A stretch of 64,000 nt of DNA from Pseudomaricurvus sp033283175 (GCA_033283175.1 JAWMQM010000002.1:434001-498000), one strand, 5' to 3'. Shown: positions 17,225-26,703, numbered from the stretch's first letter. The notes: generated by a model not told the origin, from the sequence alone. Translations and numbers: made by a program.

Positions 17225-18622
17225 ATGAGTATACCTACAGACGATAATCACGGACCTCTGTCTGATGAGGACCTGGCCAAGCCCTTGACCTATCCGGCCG
17301 ATGCGTTTCTGTCCAGAGAATACCTGGAAAAAGAGAAAGAGCTGTTGTGGCCCAGCACCTGGCAGATGGCGGCCCGTCTGGAAGATATTCCACGCATTGG
17401 TGATTTCATCACCTACAACATCTGCGATGAGTCGATCATTATTATCCGCACCGCAGAAGACACGATCAAAGCCTATTACAACGTCTGTCCGCACCGCGGT
17501 CGTCAGCTGGTAAGCACACCGGACGACCAGAACTGCGTGCGTGGCCGCAAGAAGAGTTTTGTCTGCGGCTTCCACGGCTGGCAGTTCAACCTGGAAGGCG
17601 AGAACATCGGTATTCTCGACGAGGAAGATTGGCAGGGCGTACTGAACAAGTCGTTGACCTGTCTGAGCCCGGTGGAAAATCTCGACACCTGGATGGGCTG
17701 GATCTACGTTAACTTTGATAAGGACTGCGAGCCGCTTAGTGAATTCCTCGGTGAGGTGGATCGTATTCTCTCTCCGTTCGAATTCGACAAGATGCGTTAC
17801 AAGTGGCGTCAGTGGGCGGTTTACCCGTGCAACTGGAAAACCGCCATTGAGGCATTCATGGAGCCTTACCACGTAGCCGGTACCCACACCCAGCTGCTCA
17901 AATACGGCAAGTACTACGCCTACAGCAAGCCCTATGGTCTGCACGGCGTCAGTGGCTTCGACGAGAAGGACTCGAGCCAGAAAACCAGCCAGAGCACCGG
18001 CGTTGCCCGTGCCGGCCTCGGCGATCCGCGCATCTCCACCTACGAACTGGCCCGTGAAAACTACGAGACGGTTAACTACGCCGCGTCTACCGATACACTG
18101 GTAAATGCTGCCAAGCGCCTTAAAGACGAGCTGCCCGAAGGTACTCCGGTCGCCGAAGTGATGGCGCACTGGATGGCGTCTGCCAAAGCTGACGACGCTG
18201 CCCGCGGTGTTATCTGGCCGGAAATTACGCCAGAGCAGCAGGCAGAATCCGGACTGGCCTGGAGCCTGTTCCCCAACCAGACTATCCTTCATGGCCGTAC
18301 ATTTGCGCTCTGCTACCGCGTGCGTCCTTACGGTGATGATCCTAACAAGTGCATCTTCGAGTCCTACGCGCTGGAGCGTTATCCCGAAGGCGAAGAACCC
18401 CAGACTGAGTGGGTTTACGCGGATCCAAGCAGCGAGAAGTGGGGCATGGTGCTGGCGCAGGATTTTGCCAACATGGAGTTCGTGCAGAAAGGTATGAAGT
18501 CCAAAGGTTTCCGCGGCACGCTGCCGAACCCGCATCAGGAGCAGAAGATCACCAATATGCACCGCCACCTGGCTCGTATACTGGAAGGTCGTGGTCAGCC
18601 CAAGCTGATCAAGAAAAGCTGA
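17225..18622 (+). CDS. Rieske non-haem iron oxygenase alpha subunit (3 of 5)
   Basis: A 465-residue protein. Rieske ligands are C88-P-H90 and C114-GF-H117, with a 23-residue spacing. The iron-site segment IEAFMEPYHVAGTH gives Glu213, H216 and H221. It is collinear with the enzymes at 13539 and 43185 and keeps shared blocks such as FDKMRY and the C-terminal SKGFRGTLPNPHQE. It is the second member of the repeated BVMO-Rieske module. No beta subunit follows, so an alpha-only oligomer is expected. ATG 17225 has an AGGAG site. Confidence 0.9.
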   Translation: MSIPTDDNHGPLSDEDLAKPLTYPADAFLSREYLEKEKELLWPSTWQMAARLEDIPRIGDFITYNICDESIIIIRTAEDTIKAYYNVCPHRGRQLVSTPDDQNCVRGRKKSFVCGFHGWQFNLEGENIGILDEEDWQGVLNKSLTCLSPVENLDTWMGWIYVNFDKDCEPLSEFLGEVDRILSPFEFDKMRYKWRQWAVYPCNWKTAIEAFMEPYHVAGTHTQLLKYGKYYAYSKPYGLHGVSGFDEKDSSQKTSQSTGVARAGLGDPRISTYELARENYETVNYAASTDTLVNAAKRLKDELPEGTPVAEVMAHWMASAKADDAARGVIWPEITPEQQAESGLAWSLFPNQTILHGRTFALCYRVRPYGDDPNKCIFESYALERYPEGEEPQTEWVYADPSSEKWGMVLAQDFANMEFVQKGMKSKGFRGTLPNPHQEQKITNMHRHLARILEGRGQPKLIKKS

Positions 18623-18800
18623 TCAGCGTTGCCGCTGGTCCGGCACAGCCTGATGTAAAAGGTTGTTAGAAAGAGTCGATCATAAAGATCGATAAAAAAA
18701 GAAGCAGATAAGCTGCTCACTTGAGTATGAGAAACCAACGCCGGCGTCAGCCGGCGATAACAAAAGCAACACACTAAAAAGGGCTCCCTCGCAAGGGGGC

Positions 18801-18823
18801 ACTCGCCAGATACACATTGGAGA
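18801..18823 (+). promoter_or_regulatory. shared 5'-leader element before ThDP gene 1
   Basis: The 23-base element begins ACTCGCCAGA and ends ACATTGGAGA, includes the ribosome site and is preceded by a hairpin (GCTCCCT / AGGGGGC). It corresponds to the leader at 13511 and partly to 17152. Confidence 0.5.
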
Positions 18824-18829
18824 TGAGTT

Positions 18830-20578
18830 ATGTCTGTACCTGTTCATGAGCGTATCGTTCATTTGCTGGAAGCCGAGGGAATCAATGCCCTGTTTGGTAT
18901 TCCTGATCCCGGTTTCATTCACATGGCTATGGTGTGTGAGCAGCGCGGCTGGAAAGTCGTCGCCCCTCACCACGAGCAGAACGGTGCCTTCATGGCTGAT
19001 GCCTGGTCCCGCATGACCGGTAAGCCCGGTGTCTGTTTCGGTACCCAGGGCCCCGGCATTGCCAACCTGGCCAGCGCCATGATTGTTGCCAAGAAAGAGG
19101 GTTCCCCAACCATCTTCTTCGGCGGCAACCGTTCACGCACCGCCAACCAGCGTGCCCGCGTAGGTCGTATCCAGTACCTGAACCAGCTGGAGATGTTCCG
19201 TCCGCTGGTGAAATACGCGGCGATTATTGAAGAGCCGGACCAGACTGACGAAATCATTCGTGAGGCCATCCGTCAGTGCACCACCGGCAAGCCTGGTCCT
19301 GTGTACGTCGAGCTGCCCCTGAGCGTGATTCACGAAACCTTTAACTGGCCACCGGTACAGACTCCGGACCAGTATCGTCTGACCGAGCAGGCTGCCAGCG
19401 GCACCATGATCGAAAAAGCGGTGGAGCTGATCAAGGGTGCGAAGAACCCTGTGATGCTGGTGGGACAGGGCATGTTCACTTCCCGCTCCCACGCACTGGT
19501 GGCGGAGCTGGCTGAAAAGCTGGACTGTCCGATCCTGCAGACTTCCGGTTGTGCCATGACCATCAAGGGTCAGGAAGATCGCACCTTTGCCTACGGTTTC
19601 TCTCCCGCCGGCCGTGCCGCTGCCAGTGAATCCGACCTCTGTATCGCCATCGGTACTGAACTGGGTGAGCCGGTGCACATGGGCATCGGCCGTCACTGGG
19701 AACAGGGTGATGCGGATCGCAAGTGGGTCTACATCGATCGCGACGCCGCTGCCATGCGCGTAAACCGTCCTATTGATGCGCCACTGGTTGGCTGTATGCG
19801 CGATGTCATTCCCCAGTTGATTGGCGCTCTGGGTGATTTCCAGCGCACCGGTTCCGAGGAGTTCGCCGGCTGGAAAGTGATGCAGAAAGAGTGGAAAGCC
19901 AAGCTGGTCGACGAAGTACCAACCGGTGGTTCCCCTGTGCATCCAGCCCGCCTGATCGTCGAAGCCACCAAAGTCATTCCGGGTGATGCGATCTACGCAG
20001 CTGATGGTGGTTCCACCACCATTTACGGATGGACTTACACCCAGTACAAGCCTGAAGACCTGGTGTGGAACCAGAATACCGGTCACCTGGGCACCGGCCT
20101 GCCATACGCCATTGGCGCAGCACTGGCTACCGATGCCAAGCGTCCTGTAGTCTTCGTGACCGGCGACTCCTCCTTCCAGTTCTCCCTCAACGAACTGGAA
20201 ACCGCTGTGCGTAAGAAGCTGCCAATTGTTACCGTGGTAGCCTGTGACTACGCCTGGGGCCTGGAAGTGGGTTGCTGGAAGAAGCAGGTTGGCCCGGATT
20301 CCCCGGAAACCGAGGGTCACTGGGGCAACTGGGTGCGTTTCGACAAGATCGCTGAAGGCTATGGTGCCTACGGTGAGTATGTTGAGGCGGAAGCCGAGAT
20401 TGGTCCTGCGGTTGAGCGTGCCATTGAGCGTGCCCGCGCCGAAGGCAAGCCCACCGTTATCCAGGTGCCGGTAGAGCCTTACGCCAATGCCATGGACGCT
20501 CCCAACTACGAGGAGTTCAAGTCCTGGTACACCGACTTTAAAGCCGGCTACGGTGCTGAAGCGGAAAAAGCCTACTAA
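18830..20578 (+). CDS. ThDP-dependent enzyme, acetolactate synthase-like fold (1 of 3)
   Basis: A 582-residue protein with the three-domain plan of the decarboxylase/acetolactate synthase superfamily. The catalytic Glu49 lies in HHEQNGAFMAD. The ThDP/Mg motif reads GDSSF (G445-D446-S447), and 27 residues after D446 comes CDYAWG with Asp473 where relatives have Asn. The enzyme should make or break a C-C bond next to a carbonyl through a thiamine adduct (2-keto acid decarboxylase, 2-hydroxyacyl-CoA lyase or carboligase). The next gene is an aldehyde dehydrogenase, which supports aldehyde release. It shares FGIPDP near residue 22 and all key residues with the enzymes at 24681 and 33841. Confidence 0.85.
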   Translation: MSVPVHERIVHLLEAEGINALFGIPDPGFIHMAMVCEQRGWKVVAPHHEQNGAFMADAWSRMTGKPGVCFGTQGPGIANLASAMIVAKKEGSPTIFFGGNRSRTANQRARVGRIQYLNQLEMFRPLVKYAAIIEEPDQTDEIIREAIRQCTTGKPGPVYVELPLSVIHETFNWPPVQTPDQYRLTEQAASGTMIEKAVELIKGAKNPVMLVGQGMFTSRSHALVAELAEKLDCPILQTSGCAMTIKGQEDRTFAYGFSPAGRAAASESDLCIAIGTELGEPVHMGIGRHWEQGDADRKWVYIDRDAAAMRVNRPIDAPLVGCMRDVIPQLIGALGDFQRTGSEEFAGWKVMQKEWKAKLVDEVPTGGSPVHPARLIVEATKVIPGDAIYAADGGSTTIYGWTYTQYKPEDLVWNQNTGHLGTGLPYAIGAALATDAKRPVVFVTGDSSFQFSLNELETAVRKKLPIVTVVACDYAWGLEVGCWKKQVGPDSPETEGHWGNWVRFDKIAEGYGAYGEYVEAEAEIGPAVERAIERARAEGKPTVIQVPVEPYANAMDAPNYEEFKSWYTDFKAGYGAEAEKAY

Positions 20579-20604
20579 GGCAACGCAGCAATCGTGGTGT
20601 CCTG

Positions 20605-20643
20605 AACCGTGCGACGGGTCTGTTCCCGGCGCGCGGTTTTTTA
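20605..20643 (+). terminator. probable terminator after ThDP gene 1
   Basis: An interrupted stem (AACCG..GCG..GGG with CCC..CGC.CGGTT) followed by T6. It is bulged, so partial read-through into the aldehyde dehydrogenase gene is likely. Confidence 0.5.
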
Positions 20644-20698
20644 CTAGAATAGGGCGCCTGAATATAACGAGATGAGAGTCACCAAGAGGGATGCGAAC

Positions 20699-22126
20699 AT
20701 GCGCGAATACCTGAAGTTCTACATCGACGGTCAGTGGGTTGACCCAATCGAGCTGAAAACCGTAAATCCCACCAATCCCGCCACCGAAGAACCCTCCGGC
20801 ACCATCGCTCTGGGCTCGGAGCAGGACGTGGATCGCGCTGTTCAGGCCGCGCGTAAGGCATTTGCTTCCTGGTCCGAAACCACCAAGGAAGAGCGCCTCG
20901 AAGTCCTGCAGCGCGTAGCTGCCGAGTACGAAAAGCGTTCCGCTGACCTCGCCCAGGCCATTACCGACGAAATGGGTGCCCCCAAAGGGCTGGCCGGCGG
21001 CTTCCACATCATGCTGGGTAGTGGTCACCTCAACACCGCTATCGAAGTACTGAAGAACTTTGAATTCGAAGAGCTGCGTGGCCAGACCATGATCCGCCAC
21101 GAGCCCATCGGTGTCTGCGCCATGATCACCCCATGGAACTGGCCTGTGAACCAGGTAGCCGTGAAGGTGTTCCCGGCGATTGCTGCCGGTTGTACCGTAG
21201 TGCTGAAAGCCTCCCAGGAGTCCCATTACTCCGCCCAGATCCTCACTGAGATCATCGACGCAGCTGGCGTGCCTGCCGGTGTGTTCAACATGATTCAGGG
21301 CAAGGGCTCGGTAGTGGGTATGGCCATGGCATCTCACCCTGAAGTGGATATGGTCTCCATCACCGGTTCCGAAGGTGCGGGTATCCAGGTGGCGAAGGCC
21401 GCTGCTGAGGGAGTGAAGCGTGTTGCCCAGGAGTTGGGTGGCAAGAGCGCCAACGTGGTTCTGGACGACGCCAGCCTGGCCGAGAACGTCTCCAAGGGCG
21501 TGACCGGTATGATGGTGAACTCCGGCCAGACCTGTAGCGCCACCTCCCGTATGCTGGTGCCCAAGGCGCGCATGGGCGAAGCCATTGAGGCTGCCAAGGC
21601 TGCGGCAGCGGCCGTAACCGTGGGCGATCCCAACGGCGACTTCTTCATGGGTCCTGTGGTGTCCGCTGGCCAGTTCGACATCATCCAGGGTTATATCCAG
21701 AAAGGTATCGACGAAGGCGCTGAACTGATTGCCGGTGGCCTGGGTCGTCCGGACGGCCTGGAGAAGGGCTTCTTCGTTAAGCCAACCGTGTTCGCCAACG
21801 TCACCAACGACATGGTCATCGCCCAGGAAGAGATCTTCGGCCCTGTGCTGTGCATCATCGGTTACGACGATGTGGACGACGCCGTACGCATTGCCAACGA
21901 CTCGCCATTCGGTCTGGCGGGTAACGTTGCCGGTGCCGATCTGGAAGCCTGTCGCGCCGTTGCCCGCCGCATCCGTTCCGGCTGGGTCTCCATCAACGAC
22001 GGTTTCGACTTTAACTGCCCATTCGGTGGTTACAAGAAGAGTGGTAACGGTCGCGAGTGGGGCGAGTTTGGGTTCCACGAATACCTGGAAATCAAAGGCA
22101 TGCTGGGCTTTGCGCCAGACGCGTAA
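20699..22126 (+). CDS. NAD(P)-dependent aldehyde dehydrogenase
   Basis: A 475-residue ALDH-superfamily enzyme. Start chosen at 20699 (MREYLKF) because it has a GAGGG site 8 bp upstream; an ATG at 20672 would add nine residues. The active-site Cys279 lies in NSGQTCSAT and the general-base Glu245 in QELGGKSAN. The cofactor region includes TPWNWP and a Lys in VVLKASQES. It oxidises an aldehyde to the acid. Placement directly after the ThDP enzyme suggests that it consumes the aldehyde made there. The nearest functional class could be gamma-aminobutyraldehyde- or geranial/betaine-type ALDHs, but the substrate is not determinable. Confidence 0.9.
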   Translation: MREYLKFYIDGQWVDPIELKTVNPTNPATEEPSGTIALGSEQDVDRAVQAARKAFASWSETTKEERLEVLQRVAAEYEKRSADLAQAITDEMGAPKGLAGGFHIMLGSGHLNTAIEVLKNFEFEELRGQTMIRHEPIGVCAMITPWNWPVNQVAVKVFPAIAAGCTVVLKASQESHYSAQILTEIIDAAGVPAGVFNMIQGKGSVVGMAMASHPEVDMVSITGSEGAGIQVAKAAAEGVKRVAQELGGKSANVVLDDASLAENVSKGVTGMMVNSGQTCSATSRMLVPKARMGEAIEAAKAAAAAVTVGDPNGDFFMGPVVSAGQFDIIQGYIQKGIDEGAELIAGGLGRPDGLEKGFFVKPTVFANVTNDMVIAQEEIFGPVLCIIGYDDVDDAVRIANDSPFGLAGNVAGADLEACRAVARRIRSGWVSINDGFDFNCPFGGYKKSGNGREWGEFGFHEYLEIKGMLGFAPDA

Positions 22127-22146
22127 GCACTGCTGAGCTGCTCACG

Positions 22147-22175
22147 AAAAAGCCCGCTATTCAGCGGGCTTTTTT
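22147..22175 (+). terminator. intrinsic terminator after aldehyde dehydrogenase
   Basis: Stem AAAAAGCCCGCT / AGCGGGCTTTTT with an ATTC loop; the symmetrical A and T tracts could also serve the opposite strand. Confidence 0.9.
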
Positions 22176-22200
22176 ATTTCTTCCGAAGCTGCGCAAAACC

Positions 22201-22264
22201 TCGCCCGGAGGACCGGGCTCCTACGAGGGTAGGTGTGGCTGTAGGAGCCCGGTCCCCCGGGCGA
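22201..22264. repeat. REP-type palindrome, copy 2
   Basis: 24-bp arms (TCGCCCGGAGGACCGGG... and ...CCCGGTCCCCCGGGCGA) with one mismatched pair and a 16-bp loop. Same family and same downstream CTTTTGGGGT as the copy at 11322. Confidence 0.85.
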
Positions 22265-22369
22265 TCTTTTGGGGTCTCCACCCACCTCTAATCAAAACCA
22301 CAACGCCGAAGCGCAATGCAAACCTCGCGCAGAGGATTGCGCTCCTAAGACACACGACCCTCACCGTGG

Positions 22370-22445
22370 GAGCCCGGTGGCCCAGACCATCTCCTCTTCC
22401 GGCTGCACCGGAATTCACCTTATCCCCCGGGCGATCTTTTTGGGT
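22370..22445. repeat. composite extragenic repeat, copy A
   Basis: About 75 bp starting GGAGCCCGGTGGCCCAGACC, passing through CTGCACCGGAATTCACCTT and ending CCCGGGCGATCTTTTTG. Its inverse lies at 33470-33540 and a shorter direct copy at 33690-33750. It sits just beyond the stop codon of the minus-strand SDR gene. Confidence 0.75.
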
Positions 22446-22452
22446 TTGCCAC

Positions 22453-23241
22453 TTAACCGCCCAGCGGCACATTCAATCCCAAATTCATCAGGCCGCACAC
22501 CGGATAGTTCTGCCCGGTAATAAATTTGGCATCGCTGCTGGCGAGAAACGCCACCAGGTTGGCGATATCATCGGGCTCGGCAAATTGGCCAAAGCCGGTG
22601 GATTCACAGAGTGCACTCATCGCCAGGTTCTTGCGCATCTCCGGCGGGATAGAGCGACCGGCTTCGCTGCTTACCGGGCCCGGCGAAACGCAATTCACAC
22701 GTACATTGTGTTTGGAGGTCTCTTTCGCAAGCGCCTGGGTAAATGCAATCACACCGCCCTTGGCGGCCGAGTAGTCCACCTGGCTGGCAAGGCCGATCAT
22801 GCCGGCAACAGAACCGATATTGACGATACTGCCGTGACCACGCTCCTGCATGTGGTTAATCACGGCGCGGCAGGTGTAGAACACACCTTTCAGGTTGGTA
22901 CCCAGTACGTAATCCCAGGTGTCTTCCTCAGAGTCACAGAACAGCGACATGCGTCCGCGAGCGCTGCCGCCGGCGTTATTGACCAGGATGTCGATCTGCC
23001 CGAAGTGTTCGATGGTAGCGGCTACTGTTTGTTTTACGCTGGCGAAATCACTGACATCGGTCTGCAGGGCAAGTGCGTGGCCACCTTTGGCTTCAATCTC
23101 GGCTACCACGAGTGCGGCTGGTTCCATCGAGGTGGAAGCAATCACCACCTTGGCACCATACTCTGCCAACTTATTCGCAATGCCACGGCCAATACCGCGG
23201 CCACCGCCGGTGACTATGGCGACTTGATTATTCAACTGCAT
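22453..23241 (-). CDS. short-chain dehydrogenase/reductase (1 of 3)
   Basis: A 262-residue classical SDR. The cofactor motif is TGGGRGIG (about 10-17), followed by NNAG and the catalytic Y157-SAA-K161 with an upstream Ser in NIGSVAG. It should interconvert an alcohol and a ketone with NAD(P)H. It is the last gene of a minus-strand series (UGSC pair, ThDP enzyme, MFS transporter, SDR). It may generate the ketone needed by a BVMO or reduce a ThDP product. An AGGAG site lies 10 bp before the ATG. Confidence 0.9.
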   Translation of the reverse strand: MQLNNQVAIVTGGGRGIGRGIANKLAEYGAKVVIASTSMEPAALVVAEIEAKGGHALALQTDVSDFASVKQTVAATIEHFGQIDILVNNAGGSARGRMSLFCDSEEDTWDYVLGTNLKGVFYTCRAVINHMQERGHGSIVNIGSVAGMIGLASQVDYSAAKGGVIAFTQALAKETSKHNVRVNCVSPGPVSSEAGRSIPPEMRKNLAMSALCESTGFGQFAEPDDIANLVAFLASSDAKFITGQNYPVCGLMNLGLNVPLGG

Positions 23242-23286
23242 TCAGACGTTACTCCTGTTTAGTGCAATGTTGAGGTGCTGGGCTGG

Positions 23287-24528
23287 TTAACCACTGGCCG
23301 CGGGGCTGGGCAGGGGATCGAGCTGTGCTGCTTTTACTTTCAACAGCGTGGTAGCTCCCAGTATTACCACCAGTACAACTGCATAACCGGCCAGTGCAAT
23401 CTGATAGGTGCCAAAGGTGTCGAACAGATAGCCAAACAGTGGCGGCGAACTGAGTGTCAGTGGCAGGAAGGTGAGATTCATCAGCCCCATGATTCTGCCA
23501 ATGTTCTGAGGCCCGTAGGTGTGGGCCAGAATGACACTCCACAGCAGTGATGCCGGGCCTGCGAAAAAGCCGATCATGACACTGGCGACCATCATCAGCA
23601 GGTAGGAGTTGGCACTCAACAGGGTTAACACGCCGGTGCCCACACCGACGATGACCAACATCAGCGCCACACGTGCGGTAATCCGGTCAGCGATAGCGCC
23701 AATCAGTGGTTTGCCGATAAATCCTGCTACAGAAAAAAGTGAGAGCAGGAACGCAGCCTGTGTAGCAGCGATCTGCTTTTCGGCTGCCAACTGCATCAGG
23801 TTACTGACAATGGCCAATGGGCCGGCAAACAGACAGCCGACAATCGCGGCGAGCAGCCAGAAGTTGGCATCGGCCAGGACCTCTCTGGTGGCCAGTGTCC
23901 GAATTTGTGGTTGTGCAGCTGCTGTGGTTTGGGTGTTCGATTCTTCAGTGGGCCGATCCCGTAGCAGGAACAGAAATAGTGGCGCGGTCAGAAGAGGCAA
24001 TACAATGGCGTAGGTCTGCAAACCGGTACGCCAACCCATGTCGCTCAGCAGAAACTGCAGCAGGGGCGGGAACACAAAGCCACCCAGTGCGGCACCAGCG
24101 GATGCGATGCCCATGGCCAGCGCCCGTCGCGCGGTAAACCAGCGGGCGAGCAGGGCAGAGGTAGCAATAGGGCCCAGCAGCACACTGGCCACTGCCATGC
24201 AGGTGCCGTATACCACAATGGCCTGTACCATGTTCTGAACCATGGATAACAGCAGCAGGCCGGCGCTCAGCAAACCCAGCCCGGTGAGTACCAGCCTGCG
24301 AATGGGGTAACGATCCACTGCGGCGCCAAGCATGGGGCTCAGGACACCAGAGCACAATGAAATTACGGTCATGCCCAGCATGAGCACCATATTGCTGGGG
24401 TTGAATTCAAGCTTAAGTGGCGCGGCAATCACGCCGTAGGCGGTAAAGACAGTGCCCGCGCAGATAGCCTGTGCCAGTGTGGCGAGAAATACCTGAACCC
24501 AGGCGGTCTTTGAGCCGGCTGCTGCCAT
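23287..24528 (-). CDS. MFS transporter
   Basis: A 413-residue protein with about twelve hydrophobic helices in two halves. A major facilitator loop signature is visible (GAAVDRYPIRRL between helices 2 and 3, and the equivalent GAIADRITARVAL in the second half). MFS permeases of this monocarboxylate/OxlT-like appearance move organic acids across the inner membrane. Its place between the SDR and ThDP genes suggests uptake of the pathway substrate or export of an intermediate. ATG 24528 follows a GGAGA site. Confidence 0.85.
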   Translation of the reverse strand: MAAAGSKTAWVQVFLATLAQAICAGTVFTAYGVIAAPLKLEFNPSNMVLMLGMTVISLCSGVLSPMLGAAVDRYPIRRLVLTGLGLLSAGLLLLSMVQNMVQAIVVYGTCMAVASVLLGPIATSALLARWFTARRALAMGIASAGAALGGFVFPPLLQFLLSDMGWRTGLQTYAIVLPLLTAPLFLFLLRDRPTEESNTQTTAAAQPQIRTLATREVLADANFWLLAAIVGCLFAGPLAIVSNLMQLAAEKQIAATQAAFLLSLFSVAGFIGKPLIGAIADRITARVALMLVIVGVGTGVLTLLSANSYLLMMVASVMIGFFAGPASLLWSVILAHTYGPQNIGRIMGLMNLTFLPLTLSSPPLFGYLFDTFGTYQIALAGYAVVLVVILGATTLLKVKAAQLDPLPSPAASG

Positions 24529-24680
24529 GAGAATCTCCGATAATTTTTATGATTGTGACAGGCTGAAAACTCAGTCTGGCCGACGAGTCTAACACTCTGC
24601 TGCAGGCCCGGCGGTTAAGTTACTTAAAGATCCGACGGGCGTTTTCCCATGCTGACGACCGCCGGCCTTCGTTCATACCC

Positions 24681-26387
24681 TCAATACCAGAAGTCGTTGT
24701 ACCAGGTGGAGTACTCTTCGTGCCCCGGCACATCACGGGCATTGGCGTCGCCATCAACCGGAATCTGAATCACGGCGGGCTTGCCGCTGGCCAGAGCACG
24801 CGCAATGGCCGGGCCAATCTCTTCTTCCGTCTCCACGTACTCACCGTGGGCGCCGTAACCCTCAGCCACCTTGTCGAGGCGCAGGTGGTGACCCCAGTGT
24901 GCTTCGGTTTCTGAGGTGCCTTCGCCGAGCATGCCGCGGTAGCCGCGAACCTCAACCCCCCAGGCGTAGTCGCAGGAGACAATACAGATCACTGGCAGGT
25001 TTTTACGTACAGCGGTTTCCAGCTCGGAGGTGTGGAACAGGAAGGCGGAGTCGCCGCTGACGAGGAAAACCCGGCGCTGATTTCCCACTGCCAACTGCGC
25101 ACCGATAGCGTAGGGCAAGCCCGTGCCGAGGTGGCCAAAGTTCTGGTTCCAGATGGAGTCCTGTGGTGTCACCTGGGCGTAAGTCCAGGTGTAAATACTG
25201 GTGGCGCCACCATCGCGGACAAACACTGCATTTTCGGGAATGTGACGGGTGGCCTCCACCATCATGCGGCCGGGATGCAGGGGCTGCTGCACGGGGGCCT
25301 TGGTCTGGTATTCGGCGCGGTGCTGCCTGTGCATTTGGATCAACTCTTTCACATGATCGGGCATTGCTCGTGGCTCATCTTGCAGCGCATCAACCAGCTG
25401 TGGAACGATATCGCGAAGATCACCCAGTAGCGGCACATCAATAAAACGGTTCACACCAAAGGCCTGTGGGTCTCGTTCGATGTATATCCACTTGCGATCG
25501 GTGCAGCCTTTGGCCCAGTGTCCACCGACACCATGATGTATGGGTTCACCCAGCTCGCTGCCGATCGCAATCACCAGGTCGGATTGGGATACCGCAGCTG
25601 CACCCGCAGGGGAAAAACCGCAGGGGAAGGTGCGGTCTTCCGACCCGGGTAAAAACGAGCTGATGGGGTAGGTGTGAATGATCGGGCACTGCAGGTTATC
25701 CGCCAGTGCCGCCAGCGATTTATGGGCGCGGGCGGTAAAGGCACCCTGGCCCACCAGCATAATGGGCCGCTTGGCGGCACGAATCAGCTCAATGGCACTG
25801 TTGATGGCTTCCGCCGGTGCCGGCTGGTGCATCAGGCGATACTCGGCAGGGGCTGGAGGAGAAGGCAAGTCACCCAGGTCAGCCATCATCGCGTTCATGG
25901 GGATCTCGATATAGACCGGACCAGGTGTGCCGGTGAGCGCTTGGCGGAACGCCTCGTGGATAATCTCGTCGAGCTGTTCCGGATACTCCACCACGGTGGT
26001 GTATTTCATCGCTTCTTCAAAGTAACGCCACTGCGGCGTGTACTGGATACGGCCGCGACGCACACGGCGGGCGGCAATTTGTGCGCGCTGACCACCGATA
26101 AATATCACCGGAGCGTTTTCCTTGGCCGCATTAATTGCCGCTGGCACCAGGTTGGCGACCCCAGGCCCCTGGTTACCAACTACGACGCCGGGGGTGCCTG
26201 TCATGCGCCAGGTGGCTTCCGCCATAAAGGCACCGGCCTCTTCGTGGTGGGGAGCAATGACCTGCCAGCCGCGCTCGGTGGCGCGATTAAACATGTGAAA
26301 GAAGCTGGGATCAGGAATACCGAAAAGGGTTTTAATACCTTCGGCCTCAAGCAGCTGCAGCACACGTTCGTATAAATGGACGGTCAT
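24681..26387 (-). CDS. ThDP-dependent enzyme (2 of 3)
   Basis: A 568-residue paralogue of the enzyme at 18830. Start at 26387 (MTVHLYERV) with a GGAGAAC site; the frame extends 17 codons further but without support. Catalytic Glu49 is in HHEEAGAFMAE. The metal motif is GDSAF with D446, and CDYAWG with Asp473 in place of the usual Asn, at the same 27-residue spacing. It should catalyse thiamine-dependent C-C cleavage or ligation. It is separated from the UGSC pair by a 316-bp gap with a MITE-like element and lies 152 bp ahead of the MFS gene. Confidence 0.85.
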   Translation of the reverse strand: MTVHLYERVLQLLEAEGIKTLFGIPDPSFFHMFNRATERGWQVIAPHHEEAGAFMAEATWRMTGTPGVVVGNQGPGVANLVPAAINAAKENAPVIFIGGQRAQIAARRVRRGRIQYTPQWRYFEEAMKYTTVVEYPEQLDEIIHEAFRQALTGTPGPVYIEIPMNAMMADLGDLPSPPAPAEYRLMHQPAPAEAINSAIELIRAAKRPIMLVGQGAFTARAHKSLAALADNLQCPIIHTYPISSFLPGSEDRTFPCGFSPAGAAAVSQSDLVIAIGSELGEPIHHGVGGHWAKGCTDRKWIYIERDPQAFGVNRFIDVPLLGDLRDIVPQLVDALQDEPRAMPDHVKELIQMHRQHRAEYQTKAPVQQPLHPGRMMVEATRHIPENAVFVRDGGATSIYTWTYAQVTPQDSIWNQNFGHLGTGLPYAIGAQLAVGNQRRVFLVSGDSAFLFHTSELETAVRKNLPVICIVSCDYAWGVEVRGYRGMLGEGTSETEAHWGHHLRLDKVAEGYGAHGEYVETEEEIGPAIARALASGKPAVIQIPVDGDANARDVPGHEEYSTWYNDFWY

Positions 26388-26531
26388 TGGGTGTTCTCCG
26401 TAAATCTCTGAGGGTATTCCAGATGGCAGGGCGAGCATGGATCGCTGCGCCCCAAAAAATCGTAAATTGTATTCGTTGCTACCTGCGGTGGTATTGAGCT
26501 TACCGGTTTTCGCGCTGCTGATAACTAAACC

Positions 26532-26676
26532 CCGTCATCGCGAGCGGAGCGTGGCGATCCATGTTTATTGCCAGATCCAGGATAAGGAGCCAAACATGGA
26601 TGGCCCAGGCCACCCTCTCTTGCAGGGCAATTCACCTTGTTGCTTCGCCGCCGAAAAGCGCGGCTCGCAATGACGG
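26532..26676. mobile_element. MITE-like palindromic element
   Basis: A 145-bp non-coding element. It begins CCGTCATCGCGAGCGGAGCG and ends GCTCGCAATGACGG, so the ends are inverted with one mismatch in about 14 bp. The GTCAT(T/C)GCGAGC...GGCGATCC sequence is a widespread bacterial repeat that yields spurious HRERSVAIH-type peptides. It lies in a 316-bp gap (26388-26703) between the UGSC pair and the ThDP gene, in which no gene is supported. Confidence 0.7.
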
Positions 26677-26703
26677 TGCTGGATGTGCGATACGTTCGGT
26701 GCC

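Noticed and set aside
19133..22078. Very long minus-strand open frame (981 codons) opposite ThDP 1 and the aldehyde dehydrogenase
   Set aside because: It is antisense to two genes with clear catalytic motifs, its translation is low in family-like features, and long antisense frames are expected in GC-rich genes. Similar frames opposite both BVMO genes were rejected for the same reason.
26437..26673. Plus-strand 78-codon frame with a hydrophobic start
   Set aside because: Most of it is the translation of the MITE-like repeat (HRERSVAIH peptide), a known source of false genes.
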